A stretch of DNA of 64,000 bases from assembly GCA_965224415.1 (NCBI GenBank), contig CBDCZB010000002.1, positions 186,001 to 250,000 on the forward strand, read 5' to 3'. Position 1 is the stretch's first letter; each line of letters begins with the position of its first letter. The stretch is from DAOUJI01 sp965224415. GTDB lineage: Bacteria > Chloroflexota > Dehalococcoidia > Lucifugimonadales > JAGWBF01. A program made the position numbers and the translations under genes. Of the stretch, positions 44,406 to 58,412 are shown piece by piece. The notes under the pieces are model-generated. The model was given only the letters and a program-made list of their open reading frames with translations. It ran no database searches and was not told the DNA's origin.

Positions 44406-45214
44406 TGTCAAACCCCCTGGTTGCGACGGGCGACGCCGGACCTCGCGAAAGCGGATACTACCGCTGCGCCAGAAGTGTCCGAGTCAAACTTCAGCCCGCG
44501 GAAGCGCATGCGCCGCTGCCAAGTCGTACGGTATCGGCGGTTACCATTTGCCGGACCGTTCAGCGTGCGCGTGGTCAGGCAGCCGATACGATAACCCCGC
44601 GTCGTCGTAAGCCGACGCTGCGAGAAGGGTTGAGAACCGACATTCTCCATATCAGACTGCGGGTGTCCAAAGAACCCGCCATCCTTCACGACGGTCATGG
44701 TAGGGGCATCCACGAACGCCGTCAACTATCCCATCGGGCTCACAAAACCATCTCTCGGTGCCGTGAATTAGCGTCCGCCAGGCAACGGAGGCGGCTTTCA
44801 GCACGTTTGCACACGCTTCAACTCATCCAGGCGCACAGCTCCCCCTTGGCTACGCCCGTCACCTCCGATGATCCCAAGGATACTCGCTACCCTGGTGCTG
44901 GATGGAGCCCGGTTTGACCCTATAGGGGCGCTCACCTGAGCGTCCCTATAGGCCCACCAAACTGGACAAAATCAAGCACCTTCGTGCTGAAATTCAGCCT
45001 TGCGTACTAGGGCGTGTTGGCGCAAAAGTCAAGGTGGTAGGATAGAGCGAGACCAATGAGGGTCAGGTCACGATACCTCGATTTTATCGATCCAGAGAGG
45101 TTGCTCCCGACGGCAAGCCAGCATGCAGAGAGTAGCCAGGGTTGGCGCTGCAACCTCCGTCCTAGGGATTATGCAGGCATCGGTCTGGTGAAGACGGCAG
45201 GAGCCCCTAACAGG
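44406..45214 (+). other. Intergenic region, no convincing gene
   Basis: About 800 bases upstream of both the Cache lipoprotein and the HPP gene. Open frames here lack ribosome-binding sites and domain similarity. The final 160 bases are in frame with the HPP gene but are unlike the family. It contains the hairpin at 44919-44952. Confidence 0.5.
44919..44952. repeat. Long inverted repeat (16-bp arms)
   Basis: CCTATAGGGGCGCTCA and TGAGCGTCCCTATAGG pair along 16 positions with one G-T wobble and a two-base loop. No T-tract follows, so it is more like a palindromic repeat element or a bidirectional structure than a standard terminator. Confidence 0.6.
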
Positions 45215-45799
45215 ATGCGACAGCTAACGAATATGGGGATTATCGGCTGGTTCGTTTCCCTTGTAGTGCACATGCATCGGCGTTACGCGCCCAAAGTGCA
45301 TCTTTTGGACCCCCAGTTCCGCCGTTCCCACAAGAATTACATAATCCAGGTAGCTCTGGCTACCGCCGCCATGTTTGCCATCCTCTTGATGGTTGACTCC
45401 CTCTCCGACGCGGCCCTTGCTGCCGGTCTGGGGTCCAGCGTCCTTATCGTATTCTTAAATCCTTCCAACCGTTCTGGCTCGCCCCGGTCTTTGATTGGCG
45501 GCCATTTTCTAGCGGCGCTAATTGGCCTGGGAATCTCCCTTCTACTGTTTTCAACCCCGCTGGAGGATTTCCTCACGACTTCCACACTCCTGCGCGGTGG
45601 TATCCTGGCCGCTTCCGTGGGAATCCTCATGTTGATCATGTCCACGACCGATACCGAACATCCACCGGCCGCCGGGACGGTGCTGGGAATAGCCACCAAG
45701 GCCTGGGACCCATTCACTATATCGATCATCATCGGCGCTGTCCTACTTCTGGCCTTTATCAAGTTCCTGCTGCACCGGTACTTGCACGACCTCATCTGA
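45215..45799 (+). CDS. HPP-family integral membrane protein
   Basis: A 194-residue membrane protein with four to five hydrophobic segments and the family motif EHPPAAGTVLGIA near residue 145. A PQFRRSHKNYIIQVALATAA opening matches HPP proteins, which include plastid nitrite transporters (Nitr1 type) and many uncharacterised bacterial members. ATG 45215 is chosen because AGGAG lies 11 bases upstream; the frame is open to ATG 45056. Transport of an anion is possible but unproven. Confidence 0.75.
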   Translation: MRQLTNMGIIGWFVSLVVHMHRRYAPKVHLLDPQFRRSHKNYIIQVALATAAMFAILLMVDSLSDAALAAGLGSSVLIVFLNPSNRSGSPRSLIGGHFLAALIGLGISLLLFSTPLEDFLTTSTLLRGGILAASVGILMLIMSTTDTEHPPAAGTVLGIATKAWDPFTISIIIGAVLLLAFIKFLLHRYLHDLI

Positions 45800-46118
45800 G
45801 ATTCGGGTCTTGCCAAACATCACTTAGCGTTTCTTACAGCGGCAGAGTTGCAGGCAGGCTCATTGGCTAGCCGGACCACGGACTGTCGCTCCTCGAGCTG
45901 AGTGCGGATAGTAGGCGCCATCTGGCAATGTTCCAAGACCACTACATTACGGTTGAAGTCCAACAACAAACTCGAAAGGTCCAGTACATTACGCTTAGGC
46001 CTGCAGAACTCACTCAAGGCCGCGGCCAAAGTTGACAGGCTTAGGGCAGCAAGGCATGATTAGGCCATTCTGCTCAACTTGCCTATCCCCAGAGGCGCCA
46101 AGTTAGCTGGAGGCCTGG
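45800..46118. other. Intergenic region, one weak open frame
   Basis: About 320 bases. On the minus strand 45820-46029 is open for 69 codons (includes NVVVLEHCQMAP) but has no ribosome-binding site and no recognisable domain; it could be a gene fragment. No tRNA, promoter or repeat was identified. Confidence 0.35.
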
Positions 46119-47207
46119 ATGAAAGCTGCGGTGCTCTACGATTACAACACTCCCCTTGTGGTTGAAGACCTGGAATTGGACCCGCCCAAGGCCGGAGAGG
46201 TCAGGGTGAGGACGGGGGCTGCGGGAATATGCCGCAGTGACTACCACTTCATGGCCGGCGAGGCGCGCCATCCTCTGCCCACAGTGCTGGGCCACGAGGG
46301 GGCCGGAGTGATAACGGAGGTGGGGGAAGGCGTCACCCGCGTGAAGACAGGCGATCGCGTCATTCTGTCCTTCGTTCCCAACTGCGGGCGGTGCCACTTC
46401 TGCGCCGTCGGACGGCCCAATCTGTGCGACGCTCACGCCGCCACCGTGGGTACCATGTACGACGGCACCACCCGGCTTCACAAGGGGGACCAGAGCATCA
46501 CCCACTTTGCCAAGCTGGCCTGCTTTGCCGAGGAACTGGTGACTCCTGAGTCCGCCTGCATACCGATTGACGAGGACGTGCCCCTGGATGTGGCGGCCCT
46601 CATCGGGTGCTGCGTCACCACCGGCGTGGGCTCGGTCATATACACTGCCGAGATAGTCCCCGGAAGCTCAGTGGCCGTTGTCGGCTGCGGCGGCGTGGGG
46701 CTGAACGTGATTCAGGGGGCCAAGGTGGCCAACGCGTCCCAGATAGTGGCGGTGGACGTGAGCGACAGCGCCCTTGAGTTCGCTTCCAAGTTCGGCGCCA
46801 CTCACACTGTGAACGCCTCCCACCAGGACGCGGCGGCCCAGGTGCGGGAACTGACGGGCGGCGGCGCCGACTACGCCTTCGAGGTGTTCGGAAGTTCGGA
46901 GACTGTTGAGACGGCCTTTGCGTCGGCGCGTAAGGGCGGCACGGTGGTCATCGTAGGCATAGCCCCCATGGGCGACAACGCCTCCATCGACCCTGTGGCC
47001 CTGGTCCGGCAGGAAAAGACTCTGAAGGGTTCCTACTACGGCTCTGCCCGTTGCCACGTGGATATGCCACGCATAGTGGACATGTACCGCTCGCAGAAGC
47101 TGGACATCGACGGGATGATCACCCGCAGGTACAAGCTGGACGAGGTAAACAAGGCCTACGAAGACCTGAACAGCGGCGGCCTAGGCCGGGGCGTCATCGT
47201 CTTCTAA
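46119..47207 (+). CDS. Zinc-dependent alcohol dehydrogenase
   Basis: A 362-residue MDR dehydrogenase. Cys38-type catalytic site in AGICRSDYHFM, LGHEGAGVITEVG, and the structural zinc lobe CGRCHFCAVGRPNLC (C-x2-C-x2-C-x7-C) are intact, with VGCGGVGLNVIQ as nucleotide loop. It is similar in sequence and length to the class III/aryl alcohol dehydrogenase group. GGAGG lies seven bases from the ATG. Followed after 14 bases by a GNAT gene. Substrate unknown. Confidence 0.87.
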   Translation: MKAAVLYDYNTPLVVEDLELDPPKAGEVRVRTGAAGICRSDYHFMAGEARHPLPTVLGHEGAGVITEVGEGVTRVKTGDRVILSFVPNCGRCHFCAVGRPNLCDAHAATVGTMYDGTTRLHKGDQSITHFAKLACFAEELVTPESACIPIDEDVPLDVAALIGCCVTTGVGSVIYTAEIVPGSSVAVVGCGGVGLNVIQGAKVANASQIVAVDVSDSALEFASKFGATHTVNASHQDAAAQVRELTGGGADYAFEVFGSSETVETAFASARKGGTVVIVGIAPMGDNASIDPVALVRQEKTLKGSYYGSARCHVDMPRIVDMYRSQKLDIDGMITRRYKLDEVNKAYEDLNSGGLGRGVIVF

Positions 47208-47221
47208 CAATACCTTGGGGA

Positions 47222-47686
47222 ATGGCTACGATGGAAGGACTTACAGTCAAATTGGTTGAAACCCCGGCCGAACGGCAGGCCGCTTTCGACCTGCGCGTCG
47301 CGGTGTTCGTCGGAGAGCAGGGCATATCCGTAGAGGAAGAGCTGGACGAACTGGACGCCAGGGCCGTCCATGCCATCGCCGCGCTTGACGGAACGGTCGT
47401 GGGGACTGGGCGGCTGGTGTTGACCGCAGGGAACACTCCCGAACCCGGTCAGCCCATCGCCCGGATAGGGCGGATGGCCGTTGTCCCTGAACGCCGACGG
47501 CAAGGCATAGGGGCAAGGATTCTAGCCATACTGGAGTCCGTAGCCCAGCAGCACGAAGTCAGAGATGCCATGCTCCACGCCCAGACCTATGTCAAGGACT
47601 TCTACGCCGCCCACGGCTATCAGGAAGAGGGCGGGACGTTCCAGGAAGCGGGCATAGAGCACGTGCGGATGGTCAAGACCCTGTAG
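47222..47686 (+). CDS. GNAT-family acetyltransferase (ElaA/YjcF-like)
   Basis: A 154-residue acetyltransferase with FDLRVAVFVGEQGISVEEELDELD at the N-terminus, a signature of the ElaA/YjcF group, and IGRMAVVPERRRQGIGARIL, the acetyl-CoA-binding motif A (RRQGIG). ATG at 47222 or 47231 are both possible; no strong ribosome-binding site. Substrate unknown. Downstream lies a palindromic repeat. Confidence 0.82.
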   Translation: MATMEGLTVKLVETPAERQAAFDLRVAVFVGEQGISVEEELDELDARAVHAIAALDGTVVGTGRLVLTAGNTPEPGQPIARIGRMAVVPERRRQGIGARILAILESVAQQHEVRDAMLHAQTYVKDFYAAHGYQEEGGTFQEAGIEHVRMVKTL

Positions 47687-47703
47687 GTCCGGTGCCGCCT
47701 ACG

Positions 47704-47738
47704 CCCTCACCCCAACCCTCTCCCAGAGGGAGAGGGGG
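47704..47738. repeat. Intergenic palindrome
   Basis: CCCTCACCCCAACCCTCTCCC then AGAGGGAGAGGGGG, another copy of the element at 11818 and 28433, lying between convergent genes where it may also serve as a bidirectional transcript end. Confidence 0.6.
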
Positions 47739-47780
47739 TATTGCCAAGGTTTCCTATCGGAAGGAACTCCCAGACCCCCC

Positions 47781-48422
47781 TTATGCCTCCGCCTTCTTGC
47801 CCATTACCAGGTAGACGGGGTCTCCGGGGGGGCTGGTCTCAGGGTTGGAGAACCCCGTACGCAACTCCTCGAAGTTTCCCGCCAGATTGAAGTAGGCCCT
47901 GACCAATCCCGCCCGCTGGCCGTCTGTGCTCATGGTCCAGATTCGTACGGCTTTCTGGACGAACATGCGGTTGGAGAAGACCACCAGAAAGGGTCCGCCG
48001 GGAGTGAGTGTCCGGTTCACTTCCCGGAACACCTCTACAGGCTGGGTGATGTATTGTATTGACACGGTCAATACGGCGGCGTCGAAGGACTCGTCATCGA
48101 ATGGGAGAACAGGGTCCCCGTTCAGGTCGTGCACCACGTAGTCGTCCAAATCGGGGTTGTCCGCCATCTCCACGCTGTTTAGCCCCAGGCCCGTCATGCG
48201 CTCCTTGGGGTGGCCTTTGGGCCAGTGGGACCTCCAGCTGCTCAACAGGTCCAACACACGGGAGCCCGGCGGAATCTCCTCACGGAACAACTCTCCCACG
48301 GCTTCGATAGCCTGGTCGTCTATGTGAACGACCAACCGGGGCATCTCGTAAAAGAAAGAGTCCTCGGACTCGTCCATTCTGGAGAAGTCCATTGGGGTAA
48401 AGGGCGTGTCTTGGAGACTCAT
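47781..48422 (-). CDS. SAM-dependent methyltransferase-like protein
   Basis: A 213-residue class I methyltransferase-like protein. Motif I is unusual: RVLDLLSSWRSHWP in place of the Gly-rich DxGxGxG loop. The later motifs are ordinary (VVHDLNGDPVLPFDDESFDAAVLTVSIQY, then NRTLTPGGPFLVVFSNR). Members of this branch may still bind SAM or may have lost the activity. AGAGGCG precedes the ATG. Convergent with the GNAT gene. Confidence 0.75.
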   Translation of the reverse strand: MSLQDTPFTPMDFSRMDESEDSFFYEMPRLVVHIDDQAIEAVGELFREEIPPGSRVLDLLSSWRSHWPKGHPKERMTGLGLNSVEMADNPDLDDYVVHDLNGDPVLPFDDESFDAAVLTVSIQYITQPVEVFREVNRTLTPGGPFLVVFSNRMFVQKAVRIWTMSTDGQRAGLVRAYFNLAGNFEELRTGFSNPETSPPGDPVYLVMGKKAEA

Positions 48423-48587
48423 GGTCGCCTCTAGCTTAAGTGTGTACTGATTCTACAGAGGGTCGTTTCAGTCGTGCAAGGGCAAGGGTAAGAGGTCCGT
48501 CGCCTCTCCACCCCCCTTAAATGGGGAGGGAATGGGCGCCCACGGGCGTGAAAACCGTCCGGTTAGTGATGAATTTCACGGAAGGGG

Positions 48588-48616
48588 TACACATACGGCT
48601 TGTTCGCCTGTATAAT
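48588..48616 (+). promoter_or_regulatory. Promoter candidate for gltBD
   Basis: TACACA (48588-48593) and TATAAT (48611-48616) are 17 bases apart. The mRNA leader would be about 110 bases; no riboswitch fold was recognised. The whole gap 48423-48734 holds only this and a short C/T-rich stretch. Confidence 0.5.
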
Positions 48617-48734
48617 GTCTTTTTCCCGTGGCAGGTCGGGCTCCGGGGCGTTGCGCCTTTCGGCATGGCTCTCAACTCCAACCCACGCCTACAACCTATA
48701 TCCCGTCCATAGCCAGGGATTTCGGAGGATTCCA

Positions 48735-53271
<4,537 letters not shown>

Positions 53272-53279
<8 letters not shown>

Positions 53280-54717
53280 AGTCACCGGCTTCAAAGAGTT
53301 CGACCGCGAAGGTCCACAAAAAAGGCCGATTCAGATTCGGCTCAGGGACTACTCTGAGATATACCAGGAGTGGCCCGAGGCTGACATTCGAGACCAGGGC
53401 GCCCGGTGCATGAACTGCGCCGTGCCCTTCTGCCACACCGGATGCCCTCTGGGCAACGTCATCCCCGACTGGAACGACCTGGTGTACCGGGGCCGGTGGC
53501 AGGAAGCCCTGAAGCAGTTGCTGGCCACCAACAATTTCCCCGAGTTCACGGGCCGCATATGCCCCGCCCCTTGCGAGGACGCCTGTGTGCTGGCCATCAA
53601 CCAAGACCCGGTCACCATCGAGTATATCGAGAAATCCATAGCCGAGCGCGGCTTCAGCGAGGGCTGGATACAGCCCGAGCCTCCTGCTCATCGGACCGGC
53701 AAGCGGGCAGCCGTCATCGGGTCGGGTCCTGCCGGACTCGCCGCAGCCCAGCAGCTGAACCGGGCCGGACATCACGTCACCGTCTTCGAAAGGGACGAGT
53801 ACCCAGGCGGTCTGCTCACCCTTGGCATACCTGACTTCAAGCTGGACAAAGAGGTGGTGCGCCGCAGGATACGGCTCATGGAAGAGGAAGGCATAGTCTT
53901 CCGCACTGAAGCCCACGTGGGCGTCAACGTTCCCACGTCGGAGTTGGAGAAGTTCGACGCTGTATGCCTGGCCGGAGGTTCCACCAAGGCCCGGGACCTG
54001 GACATACCCGGCAGGAACCTGAGGGGAGTCCATCTTGCAATGGAATTCCTGCCTCAGCAGAACCGGCTCAACGCAGGCCAGAGCGTTCCCTCAGACGAAC
54101 GAATATCCGCCGAGGGAAAGCGCGTGGTGATTCTTGGCGGCGGAGACACCGGCGCCGACTGCCTGGGCACTTCCCACCGCCAGGGCGCCGAAATCGTTCA
54201 CCAGTTCGAGTTGCTGCCGGAGCCTCCCCCCGACCGTTCCTCAGACAACCCCTGGCCCCAATGGGGAAGAGTCCTCCGCACCTCACCCGCCCACGAAGAG
54301 GGCGGCATACGAGACTACAGCATCATGACCAAGAGCTTTTCGGGCAGCAACGGACATGTGGAGAAGCTCCACGGCGTACGCCTGGAGTGGGCCCCCGGCG
54401 ACGATGGACGCATGACCATGAAAGAGGTCCCCGACTCGGAGTTCGAGATAGAAACCGAGCTGGTGCTCCTGGCCCTGGGCTTCCTCCACCCGGAGCACGA
54501 GGGAATGCTCAACGAGTTGGGTGTGGAGTTTGACGCCCGGGGCAACGTGAAGCTGGACTCCAACCGTATGACTTCCAGACCCGGGATATTCGCCGCGGGA
54601 GACATGGCCAGGGGACAGTCCCTGGTCGTCTGGGCCATCGCCGAGGGCCGCGAGACCGCCCACTACATGGATTCCTACCTCACGGGCAGCACCCTGCTCC
54701 CCCGCTCCTTCCGGTAG
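53272..54717 (+). CDS. gltD: Glutamate synthase small subunit
   Basis: A 481-residue flavoprotein. The N-terminal domain carries cysteines for two 4Fe-4S clusters (CMNCAVPFCHTGCPLGN and CPAPCEDACV), followed by the FAD fold (GSGPAGLAAAQQLNRAG) and the NADPH fold (GGGDTGADCLGTSHRQGA). It passes electrons from NADPH to GltB. The ATG lies within the last codons of gltB, so the two are translationally coupled. Normal length. Confidence 0.96.
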
Positions 54718-54797
54718 GCCTACCAGCCAATCGAATGTCCATCTCTTCGTACCCGGCTCGGTAATGTCGGGAGGAGTGGGAACCCAGGCCCCAACAA

Positions 54798-54825
54798 CGT
54801 CTTTCCGGCGCAGGCCGGAATCCAG
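54798..54825. repeat. REP-like palindrome (TTCCGGC-GCAG-GCCGGAA)
   Basis: Exact copy of the 28-base element at 28381 and 36978, located between gltD and the convergent NHL gene. Followed at about 54870-54905 by a CCCCATCCTAACCTTCCCCC stretch related to the other repeat family. Confidence 0.6.
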
Positions 54826-54940
54826 AAAGTATGCACAGTGAACCGTAACTTGCAATCCAACCTTCCCACCCCCATCCTAACCTTCCCCCTCTAATGGGGA
54901 AGACTATTCTCTGAATGTGAGAAGGTGAAGCCTAGGCTCC

Positions 54941-55849
54941 CTACTTCCGGTGGAGCTTGACCACGCGGCGGTCCCGTCCCCAGTCACCCGGACGCACTAC
55001 GTACACGTCCTTATGGGAGTCCAGCCATATCCCGTGGCAGGAACGGTGGATTTCCGAACCCCAGCGGGCCAGCCGCTCTCCGTCCAGCGTAAGAACACTC
55101 ACCAGACCGGCGTTGTGCTCCGGCACGTAGGCGATGTCCTCGTCGTCCACGTAGACCAGAGCGGCGCCGACCACCTCCGAGGGCCACGTGGTCAGGTATT
55201 CTCCGTCCTGAGTGAACACTTGAATCCGGTCATTCTCCCTGTCTGCGATTAGCACCCGGCCCTGCTTGTCGACCCAGGCGCCGTGGGGCAGATTGAACTG
55301 TCCAGGCCCGGTCCCCGGCTCGCCCCAGGACAGCAGCAACTCTCCCTCCGGTGAGAACTTGTGCACCTGGCAGTTGGCGTACCCGTCGGCGATGAATATC
55401 TCGCCCGCGTCGTTGAGGGCTATGCCCGCGGGCAGATTGAAAGGACCTCCGGCGTGAGTGACCTGCTTGTAAGTGTCGGCCCCGAAGTTCTCTGGGTCAG
55501 CGCCGGTGTCGGAGCGGAACCCCTTGTCCCCGATGGTCATCAGGAGTTCCCCAGTGTCAGTGTACTTGTAGACCTGGCCGTGGTTCCGGTCCACCAACCA
55601 CACGTTGTCGTTCTTGTCCAGCAGAATTGCATGGGCGAATGCGATAATCCCAGAACCCCATGAGTAGAGGAAGTTCCCATGCCGGTCGAAGACCGCGATG
55701 GGATGGTCGGGATCCCGGTTGAAGCAGAAGACCCTGTCCTGGGAATCAACGGAGACTGCGGCCGCCGGCATGTTCCAGCCTTCTGGGAGTTTGGCCCAGT
55801 CCTCCTCCACCTCGTAAGTAAATCTGCCTTCGCCTACAGTTGTGACCAT
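54941..55849 (-). CDS. NHL-repeat beta-propeller (peptidyl-amidating-lyase-like)
   Basis: A 302-residue NHL-repeat protein. Blades carry patterns such as FDRHGNFLYSWG, VWLVDRNHGQVYKYTDTGEL, IFIADGYANCQVHKFSPEGELLLSWGEPGTGPGQFNLPHG and VLIADRENDRIQVFTQDGEY, about six blades, as in peptidyl-alpha-hydroxyglycine alpha-amidating lyase-like proteins widespread in Chloroflexota. No signal peptide is evident. GGAGGAGG precedes the ATG. It may bind a ligand or act as a lyase/lactonase; substrate unknown. Confidence 0.8.
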   Translation of the reverse strand: MVTTVGEGRFTYEVEEDWAKLPEGWNMPAAAVSVDSQDRVFCFNRDPDHPIAVFDRHGNFLYSWGSGIIAFAHAILLDKNDNVWLVDRNHGQVYKYTDTGELLMTIGDKGFRSDTGADPENFGADTYKQVTHAGGPFNLPAGIALNDAGEIFIADGYANCQVHKFSPEGELLLSWGEPGTGPGQFNLPHGAWVDKQGRVLIADRENDRIQVFTQDGEYLTTWPSEVVGAALVYVDDEDIAYVPEHNAGLVSVLTLDGERLARWGSEIHRSCHGIWLDSHKDVYVVRPGDWGRDRRVVKLHRK

Positions 55850-55903
55850 GCCGCCTCCTCCTGATTTATTCTTAACCGCAGAAGTCCGTCTCCGGCGGTT
55901 AGA

Positions 55904-56746
55904 CTACAAAACCTTCCGGGCAATGTCCTCCAGGAACTCGATGCACTCTTTCTCCGGCGCCATAGGCGTCCTGCAGGTTACCCAATTGGCTCCGGCGTCC
56001 TCGTATGCTTTGATCAGTTCCCTGTCAGGGGACGAGCTGTATGCCACAACAGTGATGGACTCAGGGTCTCTGCCAGCCTCGGCGGCTAGACGGTCCAGCT
56101 CCTTGCGCCCCGCTTCTATTTCCGCTGGTGTGGCGCGCGTGGGCATCCAGCCGTCGCCCCAGGCAACTACACGCTTGAAGACGTTGGGCGCTATGCTGCC
56201 GAGAAGGACAGGCGGGCCAGGCTTTTGGACCGGCTTGGGGTTGAAGCGGACGGCCGGGAAGTCGTAGTAGCGGCCATGATGCTCAGCCTCTTCCTCAGTC
56301 CATAGGGTCCTCATGACCTCTATGGCCTCCCTTGTCTGGGTCCACCGGTGGTCAAAGTCCCCTCCCATTATCTCGGTCTCTTCCCGGAGCCATCCGGCGC
56401 CGATGCCGAAAATATAACGACCGCCTGAAAGAACGTCCAGGGTCGCTATCTGTTTGGCTAACAACAATGGGTTGTGCTCCGGCACCAGGCAGATTCCCGT
56501 TCCCAACTTGATTCTTTTCGTAACTCCCGCAACACGGGCCAACGTGATGAAGGGGTCGGCTATCTGATCGTATCCCTCGGGAATGGCTCCGTCCGCGGAA
56601 CCAGGATAGAAACTGTTGTTTTCCACCGGAATAATCGCGTGCTCCGGGACCCAGTACGAGCTGAATCCCAACTCCTCAGCGCGTTTGCCGAGGACTGCGG
56701 GATCGACGGTGTAGGCCGTGGGAAAGTTGGATATTCCGATCTCCAT
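55904..56746 (-). CDS. LLM-class F420-dependent oxidoreductase (TIGR03619-like)
   Basis: A 280-residue luciferase-like monooxygenase. WVPEHAIIP near residue 34, LGTGICLVPEHNPLLLAKQIATLD, and GIGAGWLREETEIMG are typical of the F420-dependent subgroup and close in pattern to the gene at 12293. GGGAGGGG precedes the ATG. It lies 54 bases upstream of the NHL gene in the same direction, so the two are probably cotranscribed. The fifth paralogue in this window. Confidence 0.85.
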   Translation of the reverse strand: MEIGISNFPTAYTVDPAVLGKRAEELGFSSYWVPEHAIIPVENNSFYPGSADGAIPEGYDQIADPFITLARVAGVTKRIKLGTGICLVPEHNPLLLAKQIATLDVLSGGRYIFGIGAGWLREETEIMGGDFDHRWTQTREAIEVMRTLWTEEEAEHHGRYYDFPAVRFNPKPVQKPGPPVLLGSIAPNVFKRVVAWGDGWMPTRATPAEIEAGRKELDRLAAEAGRDPESITVVAYSSSPDRELIKAYEDAGANWVTCRTPMAPEKECIEFLEDIARKVL

Positions 56747-56905
56747 GATCCCCTCCCGTCAGATGGGGCCGCCTGGACCTATGGGCTGGCCCTGTAAGCA
56801 AGTGGAGCGAGTTTACCAAATGGCCGTAGGGCCTGCAATCAAGGCCGGACGCACATCCCACAACACGTTTGTGCAATGAAAATAGACGGCAGCGCCATTA
56901 CTAAC

Positions 56906-56932
56906 CGTCTTTCCGGCGCAGGCCGGAATCCA
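56906..56932. repeat. REP-like palindrome (TTCCGGC-GCAG-GCCGGAA)
   Basis: CGTCTTTCCGGCGCAGGCCGG then AATCCA, fifth copy of the 28-base family, in the gap between two minus-strand genes. Confidence 0.6.
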
Positions 56933-56987
56933 CCCTCCGGCCTACGCCGAAGTGACGATGGGGGCCGCATCCGTTTCCATCCCACGC

Positions 56988-58187
56988 TCAATAGGCGGCG
57001 CGGAGGACCTCCATGATTGGCCCCGCGTCGCGGACGGGCTTCGGATTCGTGCTCAGGCTCCGGTCGTGCAGGGTGGCGGCTGCGATATATTCCAAGCCTT
57101 CTTCTGGAACTCCGGCTTCACGGAGGGTGCGGGGCAGCCCAAGCTCACGGCATAGGCCGTCCACTGCGTCGGCTGCGGCCAAGCCAGCCTCCTCGTCCGT
57201 CATCGCACTGTCCGCAACGCCTATCGCCTCGGCAATCAACCTCTGCCGGTCAGCGCAGGCGTCCAGGTTATATCGCATCGTGTGCGGCAACAGGATCCCG
57301 TTGGCCTCGCCGTGGGGCACACCGTAAAGTCCGCCGACGTGATGGCACGTGGCGGTGTTCAGCCCCATCCCTCCGAAGGACGCCAGCGAGGCCATGGCAC
57401 AGGCCGTCTTGGTGGTCAGCAGCGTGTCTATGTCTCCGTCGTTGCAGTGGGGCAGGTTCTCGAACAGCAGCCGTATGGCGTGGAGCGCCATGCCGTCGCC
57501 TATGGGGTTGTGGCCCGTGGAGTAGACGGTCTCAATGGCGATGCGCAGTTGTCCGATGGCTGTTGACGTCAGGATTCGTAGGGGCGTGGTGGCCAGAGCC
57601 TGGCCATCGATAATCACGGTGCGGTGGGTGACACCCTCCCCGGCTATTATCAGCTTGCGTCCCAGCTTATGGTCGGTGATTCCGCCGCCGCCGCGGCTGA
57701 ACTCCGCACAGCCCATCGTCGTCGGCACACTGAGGATAGGCAGCTTGGGAGAAGGTGTAGGAGGCACAGTGATGCGGTCCGGAGGCTCGAAGATTATTTC
57801 GTAGTCGTGGATGTCGCCGCCCTCGGCCAGCAGAGTTGCGATAGCCTTGGTGGTGTCATGGGTGCTGCCGCCGCCAACGCTGATAAAAACGTCGGGCTGC
57901 AGCTCTTTGGTAATCTCAGCGCCCTTTTCGACAGATTCCACAGGCGAGTGGGGAGCGACCCCCGAGTAGACCCCGACACAACGGGACCCCAGGGCTTCCT
58001 GCACCCGGGGCACGACGTTACAAGATGCCAGGATTGTGGGGCCGCAGGTAATCATGGCCCGGCCGGCTCCAAGGGCGTCCACTGTATCCGGCAGCGCGTC
58101 TATGGCCGTTTCAGAGCAGATGATGTCCTGGCGCAACGGGTTATACCTATATTGCAGCGGGCTGTCAGCCATCTTTGTTCCTCGCAT
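56988..58187 (-). CDS. Iron-containing alcohol dehydrogenase (maleylacetate-reductase-like)
   Basis: A 399-residue group III iron-containing dehydrogenase. VGGGSTHDTTKAIA is the NAD loop; metal ligands are expected in AIRLLFENLPH and the HHVGGLYGVPHGEANGILLPH block with its histidines. Length and the GHNPIGDGMA segment resemble maleylacetate reductases and related alcohol dehydrogenases that finish aromatic-ring degradation. The ATG at 58187 has GGAGG six bases upstream; the frame is open to 58268. Substrate is inferred only by family. Confidence 0.85.
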   Translation of the reverse strand: MRGTKMADSPLQYRYNPLRQDIICSETAIDALPDTVDALGAGRAMITCGPTILASCNVVPRVQEALGSRCVGVYSGVAPHSPVESVEKGAEITKELQPDVFISVGGGSTHDTTKAIATLLAEGGDIHDYEIIFEPPDRITVPPTPSPKLPILSVPTTMGCAEFSRGGGGITDHKLGRKLIIAGEGVTHRTVIIDGQALATTPLRILTSTAIGQLRIAIETVYSTGHNPIGDGMALHAIRLLFENLPHCNDGDIDTLLTTKTACAMASLASFGGMGLNTATCHHVGGLYGVPHGEANGILLPHTMRYNLDACADRQRLIAEAIGVADSAMTDEEAGLAAADAVDGLCRELGLPRTLREAGVPEEGLEYIAAATLHDRSLSTNPKPVRDAGPIMEVLRAAY

Positions 58188-58292
58188 GGGGCCTCCAAGG
58201 CCCAATGAGCAAGTGGAGCGAGTGTAACAAACGACTGCGGGGCCTGCAATCGGGAGCAGGGGCTGCACAGTGCAGCCCCACGCCTGTCCAAG

Positions 58293-58321
58293 TTGACACC
58301 TTTGCGGTCATTGCTTATCCT
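58293..58321 (+). promoter_or_regulatory. Strong promoter candidate for the reductive-dehalogenase-like gene
   Basis: TTGACA (58293-58298) and TATCCT (58316-58321) are exactly 17 bases apart. The ATG lies 92 bases downstream of the -10 box. The -35 box with CC after it matches those at 35347 and 37106. Confidence 0.6.
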
Positions 58322-58412
58322 ACGCACACTGAGATAATAGGCGTAGTATGCGACAGAAGGTCACACCACGAATACCAGGCACGCCCAGGCGCCAAAGCTC
58401 TAGGAGGAAGGC

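Noticed and set aside
44396..44917. Plus-strand 173-codon open frame
   Set aside because: It begins inside the lipoprotein start on the opposite strand, has no ribosome-binding site and no recognisable domain.
44919..44952. Rho-independent terminator
   Set aside because: The stem is strong but no T-tract follows on either strand, and no gene ends nearby; kept as an inverted repeat.
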